Shown one piece after another: positions 1 to 12,339 of a stretch of 64,000 nucleotides of DNA. The stretch spans positions 127,475-191,474 of the forward strand of contig CH002035.1 in assembly GCA_000149265.1 (NCBI GenBank), in the 5' to 3' direction. Below the pieces are notes generated by a model, which did not search any database, was not told the DNA's origin, and was given only the letters and a program-made list of their open reading frames with translations. Every line of letters starts with the position of its first letter. The stretch's first letter is position 1. Made by a program: the position numbers and the translations under genes. Source of the stretch: Ciona savignyi. Lineage: Eukaryota > Chordata > Ascidiacea > Phlebobranchia > Cionidae.

Positions 1-167
1 AATGACAGCAAATTTAATTAAATAAATGACGGGATTTCAACAAATTTTCGCTTTCGATCCTAAACAACCGTGAATAGCGTGCTTGCTCTGCGTAAGCTAT
101 ATGTTACTTTTTTGCACAAACAAAACATTCAGTGAGAAAACCACTTTTATTTTATAAACAGGTGTGA

Positions 168-317
168 TATCTGGGAAGTGTTGGTGGAAAGGATACGAAC
201 ACAACAGTCAGAAATATTTTGACCGAGTCTTTCAGTAGCAAGGTTGACTATGCAGTTCAATATGAGAGGGAAGCGCTCAAAGTAAATGTTCGCAATAATG
301 GAAGAGAGTTATTCAAA
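168..317 (+). CDS. Candidate internal exon, possibly DUF4806-like
   Basis: An open stretch of 50 codons starts just after an in-frame TGA (165-167) and ends at a strong donor, GTAAGT, at 318. The peptide contains LGSVGGKDTNTTVRNIL and ends NNGRELFK. From memory, the G-G-x(5)-T-R/V-x-I-L pattern followed by an aromatic/polar stretch resembles the DUF4806 domain seen in many invertebrate proteins, but I cannot confirm this. The acceptor is unclear: the best AG (160-161) leaves the TGA in frame, so a weaker AG at 177-178 would have to be used, or the copy is dead. The rest of the gene would lie left of the window. Confidence 0.33.
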
Positions 318-1090
318 GTAAGTAGTCTATGTTGCTCACAAACGTAGTAGGAAGTAATAATTATTATAAATGGACATATTAGTCGTAACAATGCTATTGT
401 TATTACTGTTGAGTAATACCTAGCGTAAGATTTCGGATTTTTTTGTAGTGACTGGTTGTGACTTTTTCTCGGTTAAATTGACTTGGGCCATGAGTTTTTT
501 TAATATTAGTTTCCTAGTTATGTATGGAAGTGAAGTTCACAATGAAATATTTTAAAAACCGCAAATCTTAAAAATATCCTAACGTAAAAGTGGAATATAA
601 GTTTAAGTTGGAAGAACGAGATCCGTGGAAAGACGTAACGTGAAATGCATGGCTATTTTGGTTGGTTTGGAATAGAATACCGAGATCTATTTTTGTTAAT
701 GGGACAAGAATTCTTTAAAACTGCCAATCACAATCATCCAGTATCTCGTGCTCTCAGTTTACCGAAGCTATTGCTGTGTGCTGCATTTGCATGTAATGGT
801 GGACATTGTGATATATTGGTTCAAGTAAAGATTTTTCTCCTTACCGATAATACCTTAACAGTCTTTGTATAACTTTTCATCACTGTTCTTTAATTTGTTC
901 TCGCCTATTACGTTCCTTAAAGCATTTAAATTCTGGCTTCTAAATTGTGCGATAAGACGCGCTCGGTAATTGGAAATCGTCGTTTTTTCCTGTTTTAAAT
1001 ACTTGACTCTTAAGTTCGTTGTTTTATTTCAGTTATAAGCCAAAGTAGTATTTGTTTATTAATATATTTTCTTTCTTTATTTCTTCGCAG

Positions 1091-1129
1091 AGCATTACGA
1101 TATATTTATGCAGTTTTGAATTTATGTAA
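1091..1129 (+). CDS. Candidate short terminal exon following 168-317
   Basis: A good acceptor (pyrimidine-rich tract, then TTCTTCGCAG) is followed by twelve codons and TAA. The phase matches the donor at 317, giving LFK then SITIYLCSFEFM-stop. It would close the candidate gene at the left edge. The support is only splice-site quality and phase. Confidence 0.25.
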   Translation, partial: SITIYLCSFEFM

Positions 1130-1334
1130 AAAATTAGATTGGAATCAACGCATAGTTTGGTAAGAATGTTTTTTTAATGAGTTTGTTTAAGTCGATTTTT
1201 ATTTACAGAAAACGGCATTTACTTTACAATATATAACACTTCAAGGAAGCAAGCGAGTGTATTTGCCTATGTTACGGATATTCAATTTTGAAGCAGGCTG
1301 CATTTTAACAGTCTTAAAACATTGTAATATTCAA

Positions 1335-1490
1335 CAGGGACGTTCGTCGAAACCGGGTAACAGCAGGAGCCACAGACGTAGAAAGGCAAAAAAATTAAAG
1401 CGAAACAGAAAACACAGAAGAAATGAAGAGAAGAAACGCTTCAGCATTAACTCTAACGCGGGACGTTCATTTGACTGTAGGCCGAAATAG
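1335..1490 (+). CDS. Basic arginine/lysine-rich open exon, unknown
   Basis: After an acceptor-like AATATTCAACAG, an open frame runs to TAG and encodes a very basic peptide rich in RRRK, KKLKR and RNRKHRR, like a nuclear-localisation or nucleic-acid-binding tail. I do not recognise a family. It could be an alternative 3' exon of the candidate gene just upstream, or a chance open frame. Confidence 0.2.
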   Translation, partial: QGRSSKPGNSRSHRRRKAKKLKRNRKHRRNEEKKRFSINSNAGRSFDCRPK

Positions 1491-1530
1491 TGTAAGTTTG
1501 TATTTCCTTTTAACATTTCGTTTTTTACTC

Positions 1531-1996
1531 GTAAGGGGTTCAGTTGTTTAGTTGTAAGGGGTTCAGTTTTGTAAGGGGTTTAGTTTTAGGGGTTCAGTTG
1601 TAAAGGGGTTCAGTTGTAAGGGGTTCAGTTGTAGGGGTTCAGTTGTAAGGGGTTCAGTTGTAAAAGGGTTCAGTTGTAAGGGGTTCAGTTGTAGGGGTTC
1701 AGTTAAAAGGGGTTCAGTTGTAAAGGGGTTCAGTTGTAAAGGGGTTCAGTTGTAAAGAAGTTCATTTGAAAGGGGTTCAGTTGTAAAGGGGTTCAGTTGT
1801 AGGGGTTCAGTTAAAAGGGGTTCAGTTGTAAAGGGGTTCAGTTGTAGGGGTTCAGTTAAAAGGGGTTCAGTTGTAAAGGGGTTCAGTTGTAAAGGGGTTC
1901 AGTTGTAAAGGGGTTCAGTTGTAGAAGTTCATTTGAAAGGGGTTCAGTTGTAAAGGGGTTCAGTTAAAAGGGGTTTAGTTGTAAGGGGTTCAGTTG
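1531..1996 (+). repeat. 16-bp minisatellite
   Basis: About thirty tandem copies of a 15-16 bp unit, GTAAAGGGGTTCAGTT, with variants lacking the GTAA part or one A, and two units mutated to AAGAAGTTCATTTGAA. The mutated unit occurs twice about 190 bp apart, which suggests duplication of a higher-order block. Confidence 0.95.
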
Positions 1997-2006
1997 ACTG
2001 GTCACC

Positions 2007-2545
2007 ATAGATCGCGATCGGATCGGCAAGGATTTTATTGATCGTGAAAAATCCTGATCGGCACTGCATAAGGAATTAACGTGTATATACTTATGTAGAC
2101 ACAAAAAACGCTTTGTTCTCCCATTGCGACGATTGTATGTCTTGCACAGTTGAATTGTAGTACAGACAAGCAATTAATGTAGACGATCTGATAATCAAAT
2201 GCGTAAAAATTGGGTGATGCTGCATAATATTGCAAAATGTCAGAGAAGTGTCGTAATTTCAGTTCAACACCTTGTGCACGCTCGTGTTAGTAATAATTAT
2301 TATCGTTTACTTCTGCGTGTCTGACCTGCTATTTATTTGTGGTACAATTTCTTTACGGTTTAGTGTGGTAGCTGACTGTTCCTATATTGTTATTCAACTG
2401 CGTTTACTTTTTGTTTTAGATAAACAGTCAATTAAACCTTAATAAATAAGGAATACAACATGTAGCCTGGCGTACTCTGCATACCCGCGTTCGGCGCCAC
2501 TGATTGTAAGCTTAAATGGTTTCGTTTGAAATATAATTAAGGTAG
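2007..2545 (+). repeat. 539-bp duplicated segment, copy 1
   Basis: This block is repeated without indels at 3084-3622, with about six base differences (roughly 1%). Copy 1 ends exactly at the 100-N gap. No coding potential is seen. It may be a real recent duplication or two haplotypes placed in series. Confidence 0.9.
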
Positions 2546-2645
2546 NNNNNNNNNNNNNNNNNNNNNNNNNNNNNNNNNNNNNNNNNNNNNNNNNNNNNNN
2601 NNNNNNNNNNNNNNNNNNNNNNNNNNNNNNNNNNNNNNNNNNNNN
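2546..2645. other. Assembly gap (100 N)
   Basis: Exactly 100 N, the conventional placeholder for a gap of unknown size. Its left edge coincides with the end of the duplicated segment. Confidence 1.
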
Positions 2646-3083
2646 AAGATTGCTTAATAAATGAAGTTAAAGGAAACGGATTAGCTTTCCGAACTGTCAT
2701 TAATACACTCGCTACTGATTATAAAACTTATGCTTGAAATAAACCTATAACTACCTTATAAAAGCGCCTGGCTGATTCTCAAGTTTTACTTTTCATTGTC
2801 GCAATAGCCCCTGTATAACCATAGCAAAGGTGCGAACAAATGTATTCTCAATACGCTATATATCGATTATAATAATACATATATATATACAGTACATATA
2901 TACATTTTACCACAAAACGTATAAAAAATTAAATTTTATATGTTTTAAGCTTTAGCTTAAGCCTAATCTGTGTAGTTATTTTGTGTAAATAAAAGTTTAA
3001 TCGCTTTATAGCTGTGAAGTTAAACTATGTTTCGCTCATAGTTTGCATTTTTGCGTTAGAAAATAAGCGTTTTTTGACGCTAT

Positions 3084-3622
3084 ATAGATCGCGATCGGAT
3101 CGGCAAGGATTTTATTGATCGTGAAAAATCCTGATCGGCACTGCATAAGGAATTAACGTGTATATACTTATGTAGACACAAAAAACGCTTTAATCTCCCA
3201 TTGCGACGCTTGTATGTCTTACACAGTTGAATTGTAGTACAGACAAGCAATTAATGTAGACGATCTGATAATCAAATGCGTAAAAATCGGGTGATGCTGC
3301 ATAATATTGCAAAATGTCAGAGAAGTGTCGTAATTTCAGTTCAACACCTTGTGCACGCTCGTGTTAGTAATAATTATTATCGTTTACTTCTGCGTGTCTG
3401 ACCTGCTGTTTATTTGTGGTACAATTTCTTTACGGTTTAGTGTGGTAGCTGACTGTTCCTATATTGTTATTCAACTGCGTTTACTTTTTGTTTTAGATAA
3501 ACAGTCAATTAAACCTTAATAAATAAGGAATACAACATGTAGCCTGGCGTACTCTGCATACCCGCGTTCGGCGCCACTGATTGTAAGCTTAAATGGTTTC
3601 GTTTGAAATATAATTAAGGTAG
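3084..3622 (+). repeat. 539-bp duplicated segment, copy 2
   Basis: Second copy of 2007-2545, offset 1077 bp, co-linear throughout. It is followed by unique sequence beginning CAAGTTGC. The unique stretch between gap and copy (2646-3083) holds no gene I can see. Confidence 0.9.
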
Positions 3623-4148
3623 CAAGTTGCTTTTTGTGTACAAGTTCTGGTATGTACATTGCATCAGTCTTCTAAATTTTATCAATCTACTGCAAAAAAT
3701 TGTCGATTTTCATAAATACCTAAGCTATATAAGGTAGTCAAGGCTTTTACGAAATTATATCGCTAACGTGGTGCTAGGGTTTGCAAAACATGTAAGCAGT
3801 TTTTTGCTAAAAATTATGAAAACGAACTTCAAGTTTGGGTTGCAAATTTTAATCTTTGATTATAATTAAAAACTAAGGCTACCTGTGGCATGATTTATTA
3901 TGGCAGTCTATTAGTTAGTTCAGTTTGCATTGGGGAAATTGTTAAAATAATTAGGGATTCTAAAAACAACAACATTTATTATTAACAACATGTGTGGGTA
4001 CAAATTCATATATCGCTTGAATTAGCGGGGAGTACCCTCTTACGTACTAATCCATAGACATCGCGCGATGCACTAAGTTTTGTTAGCGCGTCTAACTCGA
4101 TCAAAAATGATTGAATGGAAAATAAATTTGGGCCTATAATGGTTAATG

Positions 4149-4438
4149 TAGTGCTTCTCAATGGTGAGCCGCGGAGCATTGGTGCACCACAGGGGTTATA
4201 GCTAGGCGCGCCACACTAAAATTTACGACAGAGTGTGCATAGAACATAAAATACTAAATGATTAGTGTCTAGTTCGTTCAACTTTTGAAAAGCAAGAGCA
4301 CTCAAGAAACAGTAATTTTGTTATGTAAAAAATTCGAAAATGGTTTAAGTATTTAGCATATTATTTTGACTCCCCGAGCAAAGTGATTCTTAATTGGTCT
4401 CGGGTGCGCCACGAGGTCACAAAGATCGAGAACTACTG
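4149..4438 (+). mobile_element. Non-autonomous hAT-type MITE
   Basis: A 290-bp element with imperfect terminal inverted repeats: left TAGTGCTTCTCAA, right ending GATCGAGAACTACTG. An 8-bp target duplication flanks it (GGTTAATG at 4141-4148, GGTTAAAG at 4439-4446). The paralogous X module near 9661-9680 shows the empty site with one GGTTAAAA. The 8-bp duplication and CAGTG.TTCTCAA-like ends are typical of hAT elements. No transposase is encoded. Confidence 0.88.
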
Positions 4439-4900
4439 GGTTAAAGGTTCACAACTGAAAATATTTGCTACCGGTAGAGTTATTTGAACTTCAATTGCAG
4501 TCACTTTCGATTTTATTTAAATTTGATTGTGTTGACGTTTCTTATAAATAAAAGATGTCTTTTATTGATTTGCTTCATATTTTGTTTTCGACAAGATTAA
4601 AATTAAATTTAAGTATATTCCAACCTTTGATAAACATAAAGATTTAATAATCATTTTTATAGCATTTTCAATTTATGTTTGCATAGTATATATTGAAATT
4701 GGTATTAAATTGGCCGTTTTTATTTTGACACCTTGTTAGCGAAGCTCCTTCCAAATTAGTTCTATATTTTCAAAAGATTTAAAACTTAATATAGCAAACT
4801 GCTAGCGGAACGAGTTATGTAGATATACTTAGGGCGACACGCTTAACATATACCTACAGATTTGGTGGCGCTCTTTTCTCAAGAATCTACTGTACGTCCG

Positions 4901-4923
4901 ATATATATATATATATATATATA
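4901..4923. repeat. (AT)n microsatellite
   Basis: A pure AT dinucleotide run inside a Y module. It is next to a fragment resembling the 3' part of the tRNA-like SINE (GGGTCGAAACTTGGCTCGG at about 4968). Confidence 0.9.
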
Positions 4924-5689
4924 CCGTCTCTTATACAAAAAAGATCCTGGTGATGAGACCATTAATGGGTCGAAACTTGGCTCGGTAAAATACAAAAACA
5001 ATAGCGTTTGTAATCACTTTCTATATTCAATTTCTTTAAAACAAGTTGTTGTTAGACGACGCGTGTTCGGTGTAAGCTCATACACAGCATTGCTGCAAAC
5101 GATCCAACTGTTTTAGAAAAAAATTAAGAACAAAAAAAAAACACCTTTCACGCTGTGTAGGAAGCACCAAAGAGACGACGAGCTTCACCCTCCACGTTTC
5201 TCCGGTTTCCGTTTCTTTTAAACTCCACTAAATAAAAGTTAATTACAAAAAGGATATTTATGGTTTTCACAACTGTGCAATTAGAAAGGTCTAATATCAT
5301 TTGTTTGAATTAAGAATTTTAAACCCTTCCTTTCTACGCTATTATTGCATTACTACGTTTTACTAATTTAAAGTATTTCCTAATATGACATCAGTCATCA
5401 TGTAATAATTCCATTTTCGGGAATTTTTGCTTTGAGTTATGTATTTAACTTTAATATAATTCCACGTTTTCTGTTAGACATCGAAAAATTAAGTTAAATC
5501 GAGCGGAGACAGAAACAAAATCCCCGGTGAAATCGACGAATAACGCGGAGTAAAGGTTAACAGGTGCCAGGCAAGTGTTATACAATATTTCGTTGTATTG
5601 TTTTTTGTTACAAAAAGTAATTATTTTAAAAAATGTAAAGATGAATATTTCGACACATCGTCTCCCATTAACAACAAAGTAGTAAATAA

Positions 5690-7014
5690 CAAGCATAAAC
5701 GCATGGGTCCCATAGTTAACATACCAAACTTATATTCCATGTTTAGGTAAATAAAGAATAAACGTATTAAATTTATGAACATTTCACCAAAAATGTTTTA
5801 AATTATAGCTTCTTTTCAAGCGCTGTAGTGAAATAAAGCTAAATTCCCAAAACAGCCCGATTTAGCTTTTCGTTGTTTCAGGGAATTCCCCTGGGTTTAG
5901 TAGATAAGTTTCTGTTTTTACATAAGTGAGTCGTGTTATGTAGCAATTCTTAAAGTTTTAATCTGTTTTGTCGACTTCTTGTTGGAGATGTCAGTGCGAT
6001 ATGGCATGCCTGTCACAATCATAATTCAGGAGCATAACTTCGTTTTCATGGAAATTAACCTAAGTAAATGTTTTCTTTTTTGAATTGGCACAGAGTGTCT
6101 AATGTTTTAACATTTTACCGAATTTTAATAAAATTAGAGCAGCCGTTCAAGCGCTATGGCCACAAAATCGAATTTATTAAAAAAATCGTTTTGAGGGATT
6201 TACCCTATATTCATTACTCAAATTTTTGGTTTCTGCATATATAGACCATGTTGTCTTACAAATGTCCAATTTTCATTGCGATTTCATTACTCCTTTTGGA
6301 AGATGTCAGGGTGACATGGAATCCTGGTAACAAACATGATTTGAGAACATATCCCATTTTTTTGGTATTTCCCTAGGTTATTTTATTATTTTTTTTAAGT
6401 GTTAAATCAGTGACTAATGCACTTACATTCCACCAAATCTGATTCAAATTGTAGCATCCGTTTAAGCGCTATGCCCAAAAAAGGCTATTTATATAGAAAA
6501 AAATACCGTTGTGGTTTTTAACGTCTAAGGGGAATTCCCCTAGATTCATCACCCGAAATTTCGGTTTCCGCATATCTAGACTATGTGCGCTAACAAATTT
6601 TAAAATTTATTGCAATTCCATTACTTTTTTTAGTAGATGTCGGAGCCACATGCCATGCCTGTCACAATCATGATTTGAGAACAAAATCTTATTTTTTCGG
6701 GTATTACCCTAGGTAATTTTTTGATTTCTTTTAAAGTTTGTATCATTGGCTAATGTTCTTACAATTTACCAAATCTAATTAAAATTGGAGTAGCCGATCA
6801 ATCGCTATGGCCAAAAAAGGTACCTTTTTTAAAAAAAGTACCGTTTTGGTTTTTCACCTCTCAGGGGAATTCCCCAAATTAAATTACCCAAAATTTGAGC
6901 TTCTGCATATCTAGACCATGTGCACTAACAAATGTTTAAATTTTATTGCAATTCCATCACCCCTTCTGGTAGATGTTGGAGCCACAAGCCATGACTGTCA
7001 AACCTTTGACGAAA

Positions 7015-7046
<32 letters not shown>

Positions 7047-7089
7047 ACGGACAAAAACAATATGTGTCCCATTTTTCCAAATGGGACCC
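5690..7089 (+). mobile_element. 1.4-kb inserted element with internal tandem repeats
   Basis: The boundary is set by comparison with the empty site at 8368-8372. The array reads through AGTAGTAAATAATTAAAAAC there, whereas here 1400 bp lies between two copies of ATAA (5686-5689 and 7090-7093). Near its ends are the inverted motifs ATGGGTCCCAT (5703) and ATGGGACCCA (7081). Inside are about 3.5 tandem subunits of 320-335 bp, each with GGGGAATTCCCC or a variant, GCATATCTAGACCATGTG and GTAGATGTCGGAGCCACATG; starts lie near 5879, 6197, 6528 and 6861. A poly-A-rich run (about 7012-7046) precedes the right end. There is no open frame, and the class is uncertain. Confidence 0.75.
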
Positions 7090-10000
7090 ATAATTAAAAA
7101 CTGAAATGACAGTTAAATACTGTTATTAATATGTCTTTGACCATGCTGTATAGATACGTTATATTTAAACTAGGCACGGACGTAGCAAGCAGGTTGCTAA
7201 GTTACTTTTATATTTATAATCAGTCTCAAGAAATGTCGCACTTAAGTTAGCACTGGGTGAATGTTATTTGGCTTTCAATGGAATACCCAAGTTTATTGGA
7301 GCGTAGCGTTCGTCAGAACTACGTTTACGAGATCGCGATAGACAGATCTATCCGCCCTAACAATTCTTGTAGCAATTAAAAATTCATTACTTTTAATTCT
7401 TAATTATGAAATAACGTGCTAATTTTACTAAAGGCCGAACAAGTAAAATTCTGTTACTGTTGTCCCATTATATGTCCTGTCAATTGTTAACGTGTGTAAA
7501 TCGAACGAATCCGGTAGAGATGAAAAAAAACTGTTTAGTTTGACAAAATATTACTTTACACGTCCAGGTCAGCAAAACTAGCTTTACTTACCTAGAGATG
7601 TGGTTCCGCTTATTTCCAGCTCTTGTTGCTATTTCTCCTCTAGAATCTATTATTCGTACCAACAATAGCGTTTGTAGTCGACTTCGATATTCGATTCCTT
7701 TAAAACAATTAGTTGTTAGGCGACTCGTGAGTTAGGCGACGCTTGTGCGATGAAAGCTAATTCATAATATTGTGATAACAACGCAAGCTTTAGAAAACAA
7801 AGTAAACACAATTAGGAAAACACCTTTCGCCTTGTGTAGGAAACACCAAAGAGACGACGAGCTTCACCCTCCACGTTTCTCCGGTTCCGTTTCTTTTAAA
7901 CTCCACTAAATAAAAGTTAATTACAAAATGGATATTTATGGTTTTCACAACCGTGCAAAGAGAAAGGTCTAATATCATTTGTTTGAATTAAGAATTTTAA
8001 ACCCGTTCTACGCTATTATTGCATTAATGCGTTTTACTTATTTCGAGTATTTCCTAATATGGCTTCAGTCATCATGTGACAATTCCATTTTTGAGACTCT
8101 ATTTTTTTCTCTAAGTTATGTATTTCAGTTTAATATAATTCCACGTTTTCTGTTAGACATCGAAAAATTAAGTTAAATCGAGCGGGAGACAGAAACAAAA
8201 TCCCCGGTGAAATCGACGAATAATGCGGAGTAAAGGTTAACAGGTGCCAGGCAAGTGTTATACAATATTTCGTTGTATTTTTTTGTGTTTTTACAAAAAG
8301 AAATTATATAAAAAAATATAAAGATGAACATTTCGACACATCGTCTCCCATTAACAACAGAGTAGTAAATAATTAAAAACTGAAATGACAGTTAAATACT
8401 GTTATTATAATGTCTTTGACCATGCTGTATAGATACTTTATATTTAAACTAGAACGGACGTAGCAAGCAGGTTGCTAAGTTACTTTTATATTTATAATCA
8501 GTCTCAAGAAATGTCGCACTGAAGTTAGCACTGGGTGAATGTCATTTGGCTTGCAATGGAATACTCATGTTTATTGGAGGGTATCGCTCGCCAGAACTAC
8601 GTTTACGAGAGCGCGATAGACAGATCAATCCGCCCTAACAATTCTTGTAGCAATTAAAAAATTATTACTTTTAATTCTTAATTATGAAATAACGTGCTAA
8701 TTTTACTAAAGGTCAAACAAGTAAAATTCTGCTTCTGTTGTCCTATATCCTGTCAATTGTTAACGTGTGTAAACCAAACGAATCCGGTAGAGATGAAAAA
8801 AAAACTGTTTAGTTTGACAAAATATTACTTCACACGTCCAGGTCAGCAAAACTAGCTTTACGTACCTCGAAATGTGGTTCGGCTTAATTCCAGCTCTTGT
8901 TGCTATTTCTCCTCTGTAATCTATTGTTCGTCTCAACAATAGCGTTTGTAGTCACCTTCGATATTCGACTCCTTTAAAACAAGGTGTTGTTAGGCGACGC
9001 ATGAGTAAGGCAACGCTTGTGCGATGAAGCCTAATTCACAATATTGTAATAACGATGCAAACTTTATAAAAAAAGTAAACACAATTAGGAAAACACCTTT
9101 CACGTTGCGTAGGAAGCACCAATGAGACGACAAAAATAAGACAAGCTTCACCATCCACTTTCCTTCCGTTTCGGTTTCGTTCAAACTCTGCTAAATCGAA
9201 GATAATTACAAAATGGATATTTATGGTTTTCCTCACTGTGCGAAGTAAAAAAAGGCTCATTTGAGTTAAGAATTTTAAACCGGTTTTACGCCATTATTAT
9301 TGCTTTACAACGTTAGTTTTGAAAACCGACATCGAGAAATTAGACAAAAATCAACCAAGATAAAAAATTGCAGTGAAATCGACGAAAAAAGAACTTCAAG
9401 TTTGAATTAAAATCTAAGGCTTCCTGCGGCCGTATATGGAATGGCAGGCTATTGGTAAATTAAGTTTACGTTGGTTAGAATGGTAAATAAAAATTTGGTC
9501 TCTAATAATAACAACATGTGTTGGTAGCAATTCAGATATTGCTTGCTTTAGCGGGGAGTATCTTATCCTCTTACGTACTAATCCAAAGATATCGCGCGAA
9601 GGCACTACGTTTTGTTAGCGTGTCTAACTCGATCAAGAATGATTGAATGGAAAATCAATTTGAGATATTGGTTAAAATTTCACAATTAAAAATATTTGCC
9701 ACCGGTGGAGTTATTTAAACTTAAATTGCAGTAACTTTTCGATTTTATTAAAATTTGATTGTGTAAACGTTTCTTACAAATAAAAGATATCTTTTATTGA
9801 TTTGCTTCATAATTTGTTAAAGTTTAGACAAGCTTATAATAAAAGTTCAGGTATATTTTAAACTTTGCAGTTTAAATAGAACATACAGATAGATTTAATT
9901 ACGATATTTTTTGTAGCATTTTCAATTTATATTTGCATAGTATAATGAAATTCGTATTAAATTAGCCGTTTTTATTTTGGCACCTTGTTAGCGAAGCTCC

Positions 10001-11800
10001 TTGCAAATTATTTTTATATTTTATTAAGATTTAAAACGTAATACAGCAAACTGCTAGCGGAACGAGTTATGCAGTTGTATTCAGGGCGATACGCTTAACT
10101 TACCTCGAGATGTGGTCGCGCTCTCTTTTGTAGAATCTATTGTTCGTTCCAACAATTTTTCACCTTTTACAGGTTTCCGTTTCTTTTAAACTCTGCTAAA
10201 TCGAATTTACTTACGAAATGGCGATTTCTGGTTTTCACCACTGCGCGAATTAAAAAAAATCAAACATTATTTGTTATAATAAAGAATTTTAAAGTGGTTC
10301 TTCGCTATTATTGCTTAACGTCATACATACTAAATTCAAGTATTACATAGCGTCAGCTATCATGTATCAAAACAATTTTTAGGACGTTGTTACCTTTGAT
10401 GTGTTTGCAAAGTAAGTTTTGCACAAATACTTCGGGAAATCAGATTAAAAATCAACCAAGATATAAACGTTAAAACATAAAAATTGGTACAAATGTGTTA
10501 CCTATTTTGAATAGGCTGTATAGACAGACCTATGTAAATTGTATATATGACGCGTGTTCACTGGACCGTAACGCCCGTCCGAACTATAGCATATTTGAAT
10601 AAAATTTATATTTTAATGCAATTTTTATGTAACAAATTATTACGTATATTAAACCACAAACACTTTACATACTGTTACTGATTTCTAATGGCCTGTCATT
10701 TGTTAACGAGTGAAACTTAAACGTAAACGGTAGACGGGTGACGCATTGAGTTAATTTACAGCATTTCGTTTAAGCATAAAAGTATTGACGAGCCTTGTAT
10801 TGGTTTAAAAGTTCGCACATAAAACATATGTAACCAGTGGACTATTGAAAATTAAACATCCGTGACCGAATTTTAAAACGGTTCTCCGATATTATTTTTT
10901 AACAGCGTTATAATAGACTCCAGTATTTCTCCATATACCGTAAGCAATCGTGTAACAATCACATCGATTATTTTTTAACGATATAATTAGCTTTGTTGTG
11001 TTTGCATGGTTAGGTTTGCGGACAGACATCAGTAAATTAACGAAAAATCGGCCGGGATGCAAAATCAAATTTCCCGTTAAATCTTCCGAAAATCTCATGG
11101 AATGGATAACGGGTACATCATGAGTGTTTTCCTTTAAAATTTATTGTTTTTAAAAATACAAATACATAAGCCTGTGTTCATATTTATAAATGTGGTAAAA
11201 ATAGATAAATTTTGTTAACATAAGTAGGAACTAAAATTCTACTTGGTCAATCACACCACACCATTTTATGTTGATCGAATTTCATAATTTTTAATTCGAG
11301 ATGGATAATATTTTAACTTACCCAAACCTTGCGATGGTAGAAGTTCCAAGATCACGAAATATATCCTTTCAATGTCGAATGTTCCACTTTTATAGAAATA
11401 TAAGTGTAATGTACGTCAGAGAGGTGTTGACGATATATCAGTATTGAATTCCTTAAATAGTCTCTTTAGGAAAAATTAACATTTTGTTACTACCTACATA
11501 TTTCAAAAACTAAAGAATAGTAATTGAATCAACAATAAAGTAACATATATATGCGAGAATTTAAATTATATTATGACCATGCTGAATAGACATACATAAT
11601 TTGTTATGCTTAATAGACATACGTAAATTATACGTGATCACCGGCTGCTAAGTTACTTTGCTTCGTCTAATCAGTCTCGAACAATGTCGCACTGAAGTTA
11701 CTACTGGCTGAATATTATTTGACGACATGGGGAATACCTATGATTACTGGAGCGTAGCGCTCGTCAGAACTACAATTAGGGGAGCGCGAGAGACAGGTGA

Positions 11801-12339
11801 ACTTTTTTCTGATGAAATCAAAATCCTGAGAACCACCCGTCTTAAAACCCCGCGTGTTCTGGACAAGCATAGCATCTTTTGATATACGCACGACTCGTGT
11901 AACTTATCAGTGATGCACTCTGTTGTTTTCAGAATCATGAGACCCTCGTTTGTTTTGTAGAAAGGTCGTCAATAAGAAGCACCTTTCGCTCGTTTAAACA
12001 GTATACGAATGTGATCAGAAGTGAATGTGGAAACTAATCCTAGGCGGGCCTAAATGATATTGTCATTTCTTAGATGTACTGGGGTTTACATCGAATGTCT
12101 CTGATGTAAAATTCGAAAATGTAAAAGTGGAAGTGGTGCGAGTTATTCAAGGATTGGGATGGCGGTAGAAACACAAGAAGACCGACACCGGCGCAATGTG
12201 ATGCTGACCAATAACTGAATGTGATTACACTGTGTTTGTATTAATGATTGCATAACCGAATAGCTAGCCGCACCTTCAATTATGATTTTGTACATAATTG
12301 TTCTTTCGCGGTTTTAATAAAAAATTTAAAATAAGATGG
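11801..12339. other. No recognisable gene
   Basis: Sequence between the last Z-like module and a SINE. Short open frames only. Nothing recognisable on either strand. Confidence 0.6.

Larger units (their letters stand above)
3820..11800 (+). repeat. Array of diverged kilobase-scale repeat modules
   Basis: Three module types recur. X, containing TTAGCGGGGAGTA and CTCTTACGTACTAATCCA, lies at about 3826-4740 and 9385-10060. Y, containing GACGACGAGCTTCACC and TAAACTCCACTAAATAAAAG, lies at about 4790-5689, 7600-8366, 8870-9300 and, degenerate, 10080-10400. Z, containing GTCTTTGACCATGCTGTATAG and CGTCAGAACTACGTTTACGA, lies at about 7094-7600, 8371-8870 and, degenerate, 10500-10760 and 11560-11790. 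Z-Y forms a tandem with a period near 1277 bp (7094 to 8371). No module keeps an open frame, and the family is unknown to me. The patchwork of X-Y and Z-Y joins suggests repeated unequal exchange. Confidence 0.8.
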
